From the NCBI GenBank assembly GCA_030841965.1, contig JAUUSJ010000003.1, positions 14,146 through 78,145 on the forward strand: a stretch of 64,000 bases of DNA, in the 5' to 3' direction. A program made the position numbers and the translations under genes. The notes under the pieces were generated by a model. It was not told the origin of the DNA and ran no database searches. It saw nothing but the letters and a program-made list of their open reading frames with translations. Position 1 is the stretch's first letter, and each line of letters starts with the position of its first letter. The DNA is from Blautia sp. GTDB taxonomy: Bacteria; Bacillota; Clostridia; Lachnospirales; Lachnospiraceae. This document shows positions 9,303-18,256 of the stretch, piece after piece.

Positions 9303-10319
9303 ATGAAGATTTTAGTCACAGGAGGAGCAGGTTATATAGGCTCTCACACAGTTATTGAATTACAAAATAATGGCCATGAGGTTGTAGTTGTGGACAACCT
9401 GGTCAATTCCAGCGAGATTTCTCTAAAAAGAGTAGAGACTATCACGAAAAAAGAAGTTCCATTTTACAAGGTCGACATCAGAGACAGAGAAGGGTTGGAA
9501 AATGTTTTCGACAAATATAGTTTTGACTGCTGTATCCATTTCGCTGGATTAAAAGCAGTCGGTGAGTCAGTTCAGCTCCCATGGGAGTATTATGACAATA
9601 ATATTAGCGGCACATTAGTTCTTCTTGATGTGATGAGAAAACATCATTGTAAAAACATCATTTTCAGTTCCTCCGCAACTGTCTACGGCAATCCAGCCGT
9701 GATTCCTATCACAGAGGAATGCCCAAAAGGTCAGTGTACAAACCCATATGGTCAGACCAAATCGATGCTTGAGCAAATCATGATGGATATGCAAAAGGCG
9801 GACCCAGAGTGGAATATCGTTTTACTTCGATATTTTAATCCAATCGGCGCACATAAGAGCGGCTTAATCGGTGAGAATCCAAACGGTATCCCAAATAATT
9901 TAATGCCTTATGTCACACAGGTTGCCGTTGGAAAGTTAAAAGAACTAGGCGTCTTCGGCAATGACTACGATACTCCAGACGGAACAGGCGTGAGAGACTA
10001 TATCCATGTCGTAGATTTGGCAGTCGGTCATGTAAAAGCATTGAAGGCGATTGAAGAAAAATGCGGACTAGAGATATTTAATCTCGGAACAGGACAGGGC
10101 TACTCCGTTTTGGATGTTGTCAAGGCATTTGAAGATGCAAATGGAGTGAAAATTCCATATGTAATCAAACCTAGAAGAGCAGGAGATATCGCCACTTGCT
10201 ATTCTGACCCGACAAAGGCCGAAAAAGTTCTTGGCTGGAAGGCGAAGTATGATATTGTTGATATGTGTAGAGATTCCTGGAACTGGCAGAAAAACAATCC
10301 GAATGGATTTGAGGAATAA
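9303..10319 (+). CDS. galE: UDP-glucose 4-epimerase
   Basis: A 338-residue short-chain dehydrogenase/reductase that interconverts UDP-glucose and UDP-galactose (or the N-acetyl forms), supplying sugars for surface polysaccharide. The N-terminus ILVTGGAGYIGSHT is the NAD-binding glycine motif. Catalytic serine/threonine and YGQTKSMLEQ (YxxxK) follow at about 125-160, and LRYFNPIGAH is the family's conserved segment. Length is normal. A strong ribosome site (GAGGAG) precedes the ATG. Base use is richer in G and C than the polysaccharide operon that follows, suggesting a more ancestral gene. It is separated from that operon by ~950 non-coding bases and a terminator. Confidence 0.95.
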   Translation: MKILVTGGAGYIGSHTVIELQNNGHEVVVVDNLVNSSEISLKRVETITKKEVPFYKVDIRDREGLENVFDKYSFDCCIHFAGLKAVGESVQLPWEYYDNNISGTLVLLDVMRKHHCKNIIFSSSATVYGNPAVIPITEECPKGQCTNPYGQTKSMLEQIMMDMQKADPEWNIVLLRYFNPIGAHKSGLIGENPNGIPNNLMPYVTQVAVGKLKELGVFGNDYDTPDGTGVRDYIHVVDLAVGHVKALKAIEEKCGLEIFNLGTGQGYSVLDVVKAFEDANGVKIPYVIKPRRAGDIATCYSDPTKAEKVLGWKAKYDIVDMCRDSWNWQKNNPNGFEE

Positions 10320-10471
10320 GGTTATCCATTCATTTGAGATAAAATTCACGATAGAAACTTTGAGATAAAATTCCTGATAAAATATTGGTAACAAAATTTA
10401 CGATAGAAAATTTTTGCTAATATAAAGCATTTTTTGGAATTTTATTTGAAAATATTCGGGATTTTGAGCAG

Positions 10472-10531
10472 AAAAAACGGAGAATAGACGATAAATTTAA
10501 CAAAATTTCAAATCTAAATCTCCGTTTTTTT
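10472..10531 (+). terminator. Rho-independent terminator after galE
   Basis: AAAAAACGGAGA (10472-10483) and TCTCCGTTTTTT (10519-10530) are perfect 12-base complements, ending in a T-run. The loop is 35 bases, longer than usual. The stem reads in both directions, so it could also act on the minus strand. Confidence 0.7.
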
Positions 10532-10898
10532 GTTAAAAAAGAGTACAAAATAATTCTAAAATAGTATAGAATTGTTTTGTGCTTTTCGGGGAAAAAGAGA
10601 ATTTAGTCTTGACTAGTCGATTGGTGTAATATATAATGAACGAGTTGAATGATTTGGAGGTTCGTTTTATATTTATATAGATATCTCTAGTAAATATTCT
10701 AGTAAACATTCTAGTAAACATATCTAATCAATATATTCTAACCTTACAAATGGATAAAAATAAAAAATGAAAAAATATAATTTTCATTGAAAAATCATTG
10801 AAAAAGCGGTTTTGAGCAAAGTCATCGAGGATTCGTGGTTTGTAAGTTTCTGCAACATATCGTATTATGAACTGGCGCATTTTTTATGTATGGGATAG

Positions 10899-10948
10899 AT
10901 AGCGAAGCTATGTCATTTTCCAAAAAATGGGGTGGATGGCGAAGCCAT
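10899..10948 (+). repeat. Twin hairpins with GAA loops
   Basis: ATAGC-GAA-GCTAT (10899-10911) and ATGGC-GAA-GCCAT (10936-10948) are two five-pair hairpins with the same GAA loop. The central stem pair differs (A-T versus G-C), a compensated change. Confidence 0.6.
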
Positions 10949-11269
10949 GCTATAATCATGCACAGTGCAGATTTACTTAGGACAGGAGAAAAAAACTGGA
11001 ATTATATAAAATTTCTGGTTTTAGAATTCTCTGTCCAATTTTTTTGCGCAAAAATAGGGGCTGGCATAAGCGGTATGGGATGATGTAGTAGAGATTGGAA
11101 AATTGCAGATAATACACCGGAATATTAAAGTAATATGTTTTGTTTTATATAGTGATAAGCATTACGATAATTTTTGGTCTGGCTATGGGAGACACTGCTT
11201 GTTGAAAGATACTAAGAGAAAATGAAAGAGCTTAAGAATTTAGTTATCAAAAGAGGGAGGAATTTATGA

Positions 11270-12043
11270 ATGGCTCATGAATATAAAAGACGAGTAGATA
11301 AATCCCTTATTCCTACATGCAACATAATGGGAGTTAATATTGCAGCTATAAATATGGAATGGTTGCTGAAATACTTAGAAGAGAATATTGCCGATATAAA
11401 AGGCGATTATATCTGTGTTTCAAATGTACATACAACTGTTACCAGTTATGAGAATCCTGATTATTGTTCTATTCAAAATGGTGGATTGATGGCAATTCCT
11501 GATGGTGGACCGCTATCTACAATGGGACAAAAGCGTGGTTATAAGAAAATGAAAAGAACGACGGGACCAAGCTTGATGGGAGAAATATTTAAAGTCTCAG
11601 CTGAAAAAGGATATCGGCATTATTTTTATGGCAGCAAAGAGGAAACATTGGAACTTCTATATCAGAAGCTGATAGATCATTATCCGGGAATTCAGATTGC
11701 TGGAATGTACAGTCCGCCTTTTCGACCGCTTACCGAAGAAGAAGATAAGGCTGTGATTAAGCGGATTAATGAAACGAAGCCAGATTTTGTATGGATTGGA
11801 CTTGGTGCACCTAAGCAGGAGAAATGGATGGCTGCTCATCAGGGCAAGATTGATGGTCTGATGATTGGTGTCGGAGCTGGTTTTGACTATTACGCTGAGA
11901 ATATCAAGCGTGCTCCTATGTGGATGCAAAAGAGCAATCTGGAGTGGCTGTATCGACTGATGCAAGATCCAAAGAGGTTGTTTAAGAGATACTGGAGTAC
12001 TAATACTAAGTTCATTTGGAATGCGATGATTAGGGGAAAATAG
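11270..12043 (+). CDS. WecG/TagA/CpsF family glycosyltransferase
   Basis: A 257-residue GT26 enzyme. The family transfers an N-acetylhexosamine-type sugar onto undecaprenyl-diphosphate-linked GlcNAc, early in wall polymer or capsule synthesis. Visible signatures are YICVSNVHTTVTS, AIPDGGPLSTMG, RTTGPSLMGEIF, GYRHYFYGSKEETLE and, near the end, VWIGLGAPKQEKWMAAHQ with GVGAGFDYYAENIKRAP. AGGGAGG lies ten bases before the chosen ATG; an ATG four bases earlier leads to an immediate stop. It is the first gene of a tightly packed operon running to 24361. Confidence 0.9.
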   Translation: MAHEYKRRVDKSLIPTCNIMGVNIAAINMEWLLKYLEENIADIKGDYICVSNVHTTVTSYENPDYCSIQNGGLMAIPDGGPLSTMGQKRGYKKMKRTTGPSLMGEIFKVSAEKGYRHYFYGSKEETLELLYQKLIDHYPGIQIAGMYSPPFRPLTEEEDKAVIKRINETKPDFVWIGLGAPKQEKWMAAHQGKIDGLMIGVGAGFDYYAENIKRAPMWMQKSNLEWLYRLMQDPKRLFKRYWSTNTKFIWNAMIRGK

Positions 12044-12045
12044 AG

Positions 12046-13119
12046 ATGAAGAGAGTATGTATGGTTGTTCCAAATAGAATGGTTAAAGGTGGAATAGCAG
12101 CTGTAGTCAATGGATATCGGGGGTCTCAACTGGAAAAGGATTATGAGATAACTTATGTGGAATCATATAAAGATGGAAGCAAGTTCGACAAGCTTTTGAA
12201 AGGAATTTGTGGATATTTTCATTTTGCAGGTGTTTTGTTATTCCACAAGCCTGATATAGTTCATATTCACTCATCATTTGGTCCATCTTTTTATAGAAAA
12301 ATGCCGTTTATTTATATGGCATCTTGGCGAAAAGTTCCGATTATCAATCATATTCATGGTGCTGATTTTGACGAGTTCTTTGTTAATGCTTCAGAAAGTA
12401 AAAAAGAGAAGATTAGAAAAGTATATAGTAAATGTAATATGTTGATTGCGCTTTCGGAAGAATGGAAAGAACGATTGAGTCAAATCGTTCCAAGTGAAAG
12501 GATAACTATTATAGAAAATTATAGCGTTCTTCACGAAGATGCCCTGGTAGAGCGAAATAATAGAAAGTGTAATAATACAGTTTTATTCTTAGGCGAGCTG
12601 GGAAAACGAAAAGGTTGCTATGATATACCGGCAGTTATAGAACAGGTGAAAAAAAGCGTTCCCAATGTAAGATTTGTTTTAGCTGGAGCTGGAACAGAGA
12701 CAGATGAAAAAGCAATTAGGCAGCTAATTGAAGAGAAGAATGTTGCAGAAAATGTTGTCTTTCCTGGCTGGGTTAGAGGGAAAACAAAGGATAAGCTACT
12801 CAAAGAGGCGGATGTGTTCTTCTTGCCGTCTTACAACGAGGGAATGCCAATGTCGGTATTGGATGCAATGGGTTATGGTTTGCCAATAGTCAGCACGAAT
12901 GTTGGAGGAATTCCTAAGATTGTACATGATGGAGAAAACGGGTACTGCTGTGAGCCAGGGGATTTGGCGAGAATGGGCATGGGAATAGAAGATATTCTTT
13001 CAAACAAAGAAAAAAGAAACGCATTAGCAGAAGAATCGCTTTCTATTGTAAAGAGAGGCTACTCGTTAGAAGCACATTTGAAGCTCTTGAAGGCTGCTTA
13101 TGAAAGGATAATAAAGTGA
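12046..13119 (+). CDS. GT4 family glycosyltransferase
   Basis: A 357-residue GT-B glycosyltransferase. The N-terminus (VVPNRMVKGGIAAVVNGYRG) is the glycine-rich acceptor side. The C-terminal half has EGMPMSVLDAMGYGLPIVST, whose EGxPxxxLEAM-like motif binds the nucleotide sugar, and then VGGIPKIVHDGENGY. It starts three bases after the preceding stop and overlaps the next gene by four bases, so the three are translated as one unit. Donor sugar is not predictable from sequence; GDP-mannose, GDP-fucose or UDP-sugars made elsewhere in the window are candidates. Confidence 0.88.
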   Translation: MKRVCMVVPNRMVKGGIAAVVNGYRGSQLEKDYEITYVESYKDGSKFDKLLKGICGYFHFAGVLLFHKPDIVHIHSSFGPSFYRKMPFIYMASWRKVPIINHIHGADFDEFFVNASESKKEKIRKVYSKCNMLIALSEEWKERLSQIVPSERITIIENYSVLHEDALVERNNRKCNNTVLFLGELGKRKGCYDIPAVIEQVKKSVPNVRFVLAGAGTETDEKAIRQLIEEKNVAENVVFPGWVRGKTKDKLLKEADVFFLPSYNEGMPMSVLDAMGYGLPIVSTNVGGIPKIVHDGENGYCCEPGDLARMGMGIEDILSNKEKRNALAEESLSIVKRGYSLEAHLKLLKAAYERIIK

Positions 13120-13652
13120 AAAATCCGTTAATATATATGAAAAATGCAATTCTGATTGCGGGAAAAAAAGTAAGATATGGTAATAGACTTACAATCGGCT
13201 GGATTCAAACTTTTGAAAAGGTAAAGTTTAATATAGGAAAAACAGCAAAAGTCTTGATGGGGTCGTATAATCAGAATAGAGGTTGTTTGCATATTGTAGT
13301 ACCTGATGGAAAAATTGATATAGGAAGTCATTGCTTTTTTAATATTAATTCTTCTATCACATGTGTTGATTCAGTTATTATAGGAGATAATTGTAAATTC
13401 GGAAATAATCTTGTCATTGTGGATCACGACCATAATTTTAGGTCAAACAATCCTGAATTTATTTCAGCACCGATAAAAATAGGAAATAATGTATGGTGTG
13501 GCGCTGATGTTGTTATTTTGAAAGGGTCAATAATTGGTGATAATTGTGTGATTGCTGCTGGTACTGTAGTGAGAGGAGTAGTTCCAGATAATACAATTCT
13601 ATATCAAAAAAGAGAAAATAATCAACGCATTATCGAAAGGAAAAGGATGTAA
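13116..13652 (+). CDS. Left-handed beta-helix (hexapeptide) acyltransferase
   Basis: A 178-residue protein with repeated hexapeptides (IDIGSHCFFNINSSITC, VIIGDNCKFGNNLVIVDHDH, IKIGNNVWCGADVVILKGS), the hallmark of acetyl- or acyl-CoA-dependent sugar O- or N-acyltransferases. VDHDHNF contains the usual catalytic-loop histidine. The GTG start overlaps the preceding stop as GTGA, with GAAAGG eight bases upstream. It likely decorates a sugar of the repeat unit. Substrate is unknown. Confidence 0.85.
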   Translation: MKNPLIYMKNAILIAGKKVRYGNRLTIGWIQTFEKVKFNIGKTAKVLMGSYNQNRGCLHIVVPDGKIDIGSHCFFNINSSITCVDSVIIGDNCKFGNNLVIVDHDHNFRSNNPEFISAPIKIGNNVWCGADVVILKGSIIGDNCVIAAGTVVRGVVPDNTILYQKRENNQRIIERKRM

Positions 13653-13655
13653 AAG

Positions 13656-14696
13656 ATGAATCCATTAGTGACAATAATTGTTCCAGTTTACAATGTAGAA
13701 AAGTATTTAGATAAGTGTATTGAAAGTATAATTAAACAGACATACTCAAATCTTGAAATTCTTCTTGTTGATGATGGTTCAACCGATTCGTGTTATCAAA
13801 AGTGTGAGAAGTGGAAGGAAAAAGACGGTCGGATCATAGTTGTACACAAAAAAAATGCAGGTTTGGGGTTTGCTAGAAATACTGGTTTAGAATTGGCGTC
13901 TGGTGAGTTTGTTATGTATATTGATTCAGATGATTATATTTCGTCTAATATGGTAGAGCGATTATTAACAGTAGCAAAAGAAACAGAATCAGATACAGTT
14001 TATTGTGGATTAACAAGAGTTTATACTGATGGAAGTGAAATAGCAGTTCCAGCAGCATATGATAATCAGACGTTTGAGAAGAGTGAAATAATAGATAAAA
14101 TTCTTCTTGAGATGGTAGGCAGTCGACCAGATGATAAAGAAGATGCAAACTTATTTATGTCGGTCTGGCATGCACTATATTCGATGAAAATTATTAGGAA
14201 GTATTCGATTCGCTTTCCGTCCGAACGAGAAATTATGTGTGAAGATATTATGTATCACATTGATTATCTTCGACGAGCAGAAAGAGTTACATATATAGCT
14301 GATCCATTGTATTTTTACAGAATGAATCCGAAATCACTATCGCAGGTGTACGACAGTACTAGATTTGAAAGACAGAAAGTTCTTTCAAATGCTATTCGGG
14401 AGTCTTTAGGACGCTTTCTTAATGTGGAAATGTATACAGAACGCGAGGACAGACGTTTGTTGGGGGGAGTAAGAACACAAATACTTGCAATTGTGGCATC
14501 TAATGAAAAGGATAAGCGTACATTGATAGATAATATATGTAAAGATGAAATGGTTCGGATAATACTGAAACGGTATAATTATAAAAAGAATCCTTTTAAA
14601 CATAGAATTTTTAACGTGGCATTGAAATACAGATTGGTATTTGTGTTGTATTTATTGTCATATGGAATTAATAAACGAAGAAGCATGGGAAAGTGA
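13656..14696 (+). CDS. GT2 family glycosyltransferase
   Basis: A 346-residue GT-A fold transferase. The N-terminus TIIVPVYNVEKYLDKCIES with EILLVDDGSTD and MYIDSDDYI (DxD) forms the nucleotide-sugar and metal site, all in the first 100 residues. The remaining ~220 residues are a helical, basic C-terminal part (LLSYGINKRRSMG end) that probably associates with the membrane. It begins three bases after the acyltransferase stop. Such enzymes usually add hexoses or hexosamines to the lipid-linked repeat unit. Confidence 0.9.
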   Translation: MNPLVTIIVPVYNVEKYLDKCIESIIKQTYSNLEILLVDDGSTDSCYQKCEKWKEKDGRIIVVHKKNAGLGFARNTGLELASGEFVMYIDSDDYISSNMVERLLTVAKETESDTVYCGLTRVYTDGSEIAVPAAYDNQTFEKSEIIDKILLEMVGSRPDDKEDANLFMSVWHALYSMKIIRKYSIRFPSEREIMCEDIMYHIDYLRRAERVTYIADPLYFYRMNPKSLSQVYDSTRFERQKVLSNAIRESLGRFLNVEMYTEREDRRLLGGVRTQILAIVASNEKDKRTLIDNICKDEMVRIILKRYNYKKNPFKHRIFNVALKYRLVFVLYLLSYGINKRRSMGK

Positions 14697-14707
14697 GAAT
14701 AATTTAA

Positions 14708-15898
14708 ATGCAGAATATTGCTATTTTATGCCCGTCAGTTCTTCCAGTTCCTTCAACAAGAGGGGGAGCAATTGAAACTATTATAGAAGGACTAATACGA
14801 GAGAATGAGAAAAGACCGATGTTTCATTTTACGGTTTTTTCTGAATATGATTTTTTAGCTGAAAAAGAAAGTACAAAATTTAAATATTCGGATTTTGTAT
14901 TTGTAAAAACAAACTTAACTTTGGAAAAAGTATATTATTTGTTTTACCGAGGTGTGAAAAAGATATTTAAGATTTCGTTGCCTGATAATTTGGCAAGAAA
15001 GAGAATGGTGGAATTAATCAAACCTGAAAAGTATGATTGGATTTTGTTTCAGGCAGGTGAGGTTTTTTCGTTAAAGTATTTTTCAAAAAAATTACCAGCA
15101 AATAAAGTGTTGATACATGCTCACGGTATGATAACACCTATTCCAGTCATTGATAGATACTTTTCTTATTATCTGTCCATAAGTGATTTCGTAGGAAAAT
15201 ATTGGGCTCAAAAAAGCCAGAGATCTGCTGAAAGTTATAAGATATGGAAAAATTGTATTAATGTTGGAAATTTCTGTAAAGTAACATCTTTGGCAGAAAA
15301 AAAACAATTAATGATGAGCTTAGGGATAGAAGAAGAGGATTTTGTCATAATATTCACAGGCAGGATAATTCCAGAGAAAGGAGTTTTAGAGTTAATTAAA
15401 TCCTTGAATTATTTAGTAAATAAAAATGTCAAATTAATTATTGTTGGCAGTGCAAAATTTGCAGAGAGATCAAAGACAAAATATGAAGATGAAGTTTTAC
15501 AACAAATTAATAAGTTTCAAGGTAGGATAGCATTCACAGGGTACATTCCAAATCAAGAGCTTTATAAATATTATCAACTTGCTGATGTGGCAGCTGTACC
15601 TAGTATTTGGGAAGAACCTGCAGGACTTGTGGTTATAGAAGCTATGGCTGCTGGAAAACCCGTGATTACTACTGGGAGCGGAGGAATTAGGGAATATACG
15701 GATAAAAATGCGGCTATTTTTATTGAGCGAGGCGATAATATTTCTATTAATTTAGCGAATGCAGTTACATATCTTATTGAAAATCCTGAAATAAAAGATA
15801 GAATGGGAATGTATGCAAAGAAAAAAGCACAGGAATTCGATATGCGTTGTTATTTGGATAGATTAGACGAAATAGTTAAAGAAATAAGTGAAGTCTGA
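14708..15898 (+). CDS. GT4 family glycosyltransferase
   Basis: A 396-residue GT-B transferase. The N-terminus (LPVPSTRGGAIETIIEGLI) contains the typical RGGxE-like acceptor loop. The C-terminal domain starts at IIFTGRIIPEKGVLELIKSL and contains PSIWEEPAGLVVIEAMAAGK, the EPxGLxxxEAM donor-binding motif. It is the second retaining transferase of the operon and is unlike the one at 12046. Ten bases separate it from the GT2 gene. Confidence 0.9.
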   Translation: MQNIAILCPSVLPVPSTRGGAIETIIEGLIRENEKRPMFHFTVFSEYDFLAEKESTKFKYSDFVFVKTNLTLEKVYYLFYRGVKKIFKISLPDNLARKRMVELIKPEKYDWILFQAGEVFSLKYFSKKLPANKVLIHAHGMITPIPVIDRYFSYYLSISDFVGKYWAQKSQRSAESYKIWKNCINVGNFCKVTSLAEKKQLMMSLGIEEEDFVIIFTGRIIPEKGVLELIKSLNYLVNKNVKLIIVGSAKFAERSKTKYEDEVLQQINKFQGRIAFTGYIPNQELYKYYQLADVAAVPSIWEEPAGLVVIEAMAAGKPVITTGSGGIREYTDKNAAIFIERGDNISINLANAVTYLIENPEIKDRMGMYAKKKAQEFDMRCYLDRLDEIVKEISEV

Positions 15899-15916
15899 GT
15901 TGGGGTGGTATTGTAG

Positions 15917-17149
15917 ATGATGGAATTAGCTTATATAATTAGTATGGCTGTGGCTTTTACATATAAATACGATGGAGTTATGGTGTCGTATTGGGTGAAA
16001 TATTTTATAGCTGGAGCTTGGATTATAATCTGGCTGTTTGATGTTATAAGAAATGGTGGTCTTTTACAGGGAATACCATTATACTATTTCAAGAAGTTTC
16101 TTGCACCTATCGTTTTAATATTAGGATTGTCGTGTTTCCTTTGGATTTTTAATCCTCCTCAGGATTTTAATTATACTTATTTCTCACGGTCTATAAGTCA
16201 GATTATAAGTTTAGCTCTTGCGATGCTTTCACCAGTTGCAACTTGCTATTTCTTTGGAAGAAGGACAATTCAATTATCAGTATATGCTATAGCACTTAGT
16301 ACTGTGTTTAATGTGATAAGAGCAATACAGGTGTTTGGATTGAATATTTTTATTAGTTTTATGAAATCAGCATGGATTGTTGATTTTGATATAACACGAC
16401 CAACATATAGGATTTCACAAATGCTAGAAGTGCATGATTCAACATTGGCATGTGGATTTTATCTCATATATTATATCTTTTTTTGCTCAAAAGAGCAAAA
16501 AGGACGTTGGAAGAATATTCTTCTTATGTTACTTGCAATTTATATTGGGTTCAAACGAGTAGCGTTTGTTGGTGTAGCAATTGTAGCTCTGGTTTTTTTG
16601 ATTCTGCGGTTTAAAGAAGACGCATTTGAAAAGATAATAAATGTTATCGCAGTAGGGGTTACTATGTTAGCTGTAATTTATCTTGTAGCAATTAAAACTG
16701 GGCTACTAGAGATAGTGTCGGCAGCACTTCAGATCGACTTTTCTGGAAGATTTTTAGTATATGAAAAGATGAGTAGCATGATGTCGCTCTTGCCAACATA
16801 CTTGGGAACAGGATATGGTTATCTTAATAAATTTCTTGGCGATACGACGGGGCTAGCTTCGCATTCGGATATAGTACGAATGTATATTGAACTTGGCTTT
16901 GTACCTTATTTTGCGTGGCTTTTCTATTATTTGAAAAAAGTTCCTACTGATGTTTTCAGACGTTTTGGAGCAGATGCTGGACGAGTGATTATGGCTTCGA
17001 CATTATATGTTTTTGTAACATATTTTGTTGGAAATGCCATGACAATGTTTTGTATTCAGTATTCTTTTGTTTTGTTGCCCATTGCACTGTCGTATGATAG
17101 AACAACGGAATACCGTAGGAAAATACGATTTACTTTAGGAGGAAGATAA
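15917..17149 (+). CDS. O-antigen/capsule polymerase-like membrane protein (Wzy-like)
   Basis: A 410-residue, strongly hydrophobic protein with about ten to twelve membrane helices and a larger loop near residues 265-320 (FSGRFLVYEKMSSM, GTGYGYLNKFLGDTTG, HSDIVRMYIELG). This arrangement, including the 'G.G......HS..L..L...G' pattern, fits the Wzy/O-antigen ligase superfamily. It lies between glycosyltransferases and the flippase, as expected for the polymerase of a Wzx/Wzy capsule pathway. Sequence alone does not separate polymerase from ligase. Confidence 0.75.
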   Translation: MMELAYIISMAVAFTYKYDGVMVSYWVKYFIAGAWIIIWLFDVIRNGGLLQGIPLYYFKKFLAPIVLILGLSCFLWIFNPPQDFNYTYFSRSISQIISLALAMLSPVATCYFFGRRTIQLSVYAIALSTVFNVIRAIQVFGLNIFISFMKSAWIVDFDITRPTYRISQMLEVHDSTLACGFYLIYYIFFCSKEQKGRWKNILLMLLAIYIGFKRVAFVGVAIVALVFLILRFKEDAFEKIINVIAVGVTMLAVIYLVAIKTGLLEIVSAALQIDFSGRFLVYEKMSSMMSLLPTYLGTGYGYLNKFLGDTTGLASHSDIVRMYIELGFVPYFAWLFYYLKKVPTDVFRRFGADAGRVIMASTLYVFVTYFVGNAMTMFCIQYSFVLLPIALSYDRTTEYRRKIRFTLGGR

Positions 17150-18244
17150 ATGAAGATTGGTATTTTATCCATGCAACGTGTGATAAATTATGGATCTGTT
17201 TTGCAAGCATATTCACTAAAGAATATTTTGGAAAATATATCCGAAGAAGAGGTTGAGTTTATCGATATTGATCGAAGTGAAATGGTCTCAATTCATGGAA
17301 ATGTTACAACGAAAGCTGATTATACAAAGTCTCAGTATAGTATACAGTCAGCTCCGTGGCTTTGTATTAGAAAGATTAAACATAAGTATCTAAGGAAAAA
17401 ATATGAACGGAGTATAAAAGACTTTCAGAATGATACTTTGAAATTAACATATCAAAATAAAAACAAACAATATGACTTAGTTGTAATAGGAAGTGATGAA
17501 GTTTTTATTGCAGTGGATCATATTTGCCTGCAATTATATGGAAAGGTCAATAACGCTAAAAATATAATCACATATGCAGCGGCTTCTGGTGTTGCCGAGT
17601 ATAAGAATATCGGAAAAGATGTACTTCCTGAAATCCAAAAAGCTTTGGCAAATATCGCTCATATGTCAGTAAGGGATGTACATACTTTTAATTACATAAG
17701 TAAAATGTATCAGGGAGTAATACTGGAGCATGTTGATCCAGTTCTTGCGGGTGATTTACGATTCAGAGAGCATAAGAAGGTGTCACTTCAGAAATATATG
17801 GTTGTATATGCCTATGCGGAGCGTATATCTAATATTGAGGAAATTAAAGCAATAAAAGATTTTGCTAGAAGAAGAAATTTGAAAATAGTATGTATTGGAG
17901 GACAACAATTATGGTGCGATAAGTTTATTGTGGTGGATCCATTAACGATGCTTGATTATTTTTACAATGCAGAGTATGTTGTTACAGATACTTTTCATGG
18001 AACTGTATTCTCAATTATTAATCGTTGTAGATTTGCTGTTCTGATGAGAGAAAGTAATAAGTATAAAATACACGATCTTCTGGAAAAAACTGAAACCAAT
18101 AGGCAGTTGGTGGATCATTTAGATAACTTACCGAATATTTTAGAGCAAGAGATTGATTATAAAAAGGTTGATGCAATTTTGGATAAAGAAAGAAAAAGGT
18201 GTATAAGTTATCTTGAAGATTGTGTAAAGGAGTATAAAGAATAA
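17150..18244 (+). CDS. Polysaccharide pyruvyl transferase family protein 1
   Basis: A 364-residue member of the polysaccharide pyruvyl transferase family (CsaB/WcaK-like), which attaches ketal-linked pyruvate to sugars using phosphoenolpyruvate. Visible hallmarks are GILSMQRVINYGSVLQAYSL at the start, DLVVIGSDEVF near residue 110, and VVTDTFHGTVFSI near residue 280. The SDExF site usually reads SDQxW, so it is slightly diverged. It follows the polymerase gene without a gap and has GGAGGAAG upstream. A second family member lies at 19792. Confidence 0.88.
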   Translation: MKIGILSMQRVINYGSVLQAYSLKNILENISEEEVEFIDIDRSEMVSIHGNVTTKADYTKSQYSIQSAPWLCIRKIKHKYLRKKYERSIKDFQNDTLKLTYQNKNKQYDLVVIGSDEVFIAVDHICLQLYGKVNNAKNIITYAAASGVAEYKNIGKDVLPEIQKALANIAHMSVRDVHTFNYISKMYQGVILEHVDPVLAGDLRFREHKKVSLQKYMVVYAYAERISNIEEIKAIKDFARRRNLKIVCIGGQQLWCDKFIVVDPLTMLDYFYNAEYVVTDTFHGTVFSIINRCRFAVLMRESNKYKIHDLLEKTETNRQLVDHLDNLPNILEQEIDYKKVDAILDKERKRCISYLEDCVKEYKE

Positions 18245-18256
18245 GGAGATAGATAT

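Larger units (their letters stand above)
10320..11269. other. Long AT-rich intergenic region before the polysaccharide operon
   Basis: I see no convincing gene in this 950-base stretch. It holds near-repeats of GATAAAATTCACGATAGAAA between 10338 and 10410, a terminator hairpin (10472-10530), two small hairpins with GAA loops (10899-10948), and presumably the promoter and a long leader of the polysaccharide operon. A long untranslated leader is common before such operons. Confidence 0.6.

Noticed and set aside
10886..11083. 65-residue ORF in the leader of the polysaccharide operon
   Set aside because: It has no ribosome site, no family resemblance, and spans the two GAA hairpins; more likely untranslated leader.
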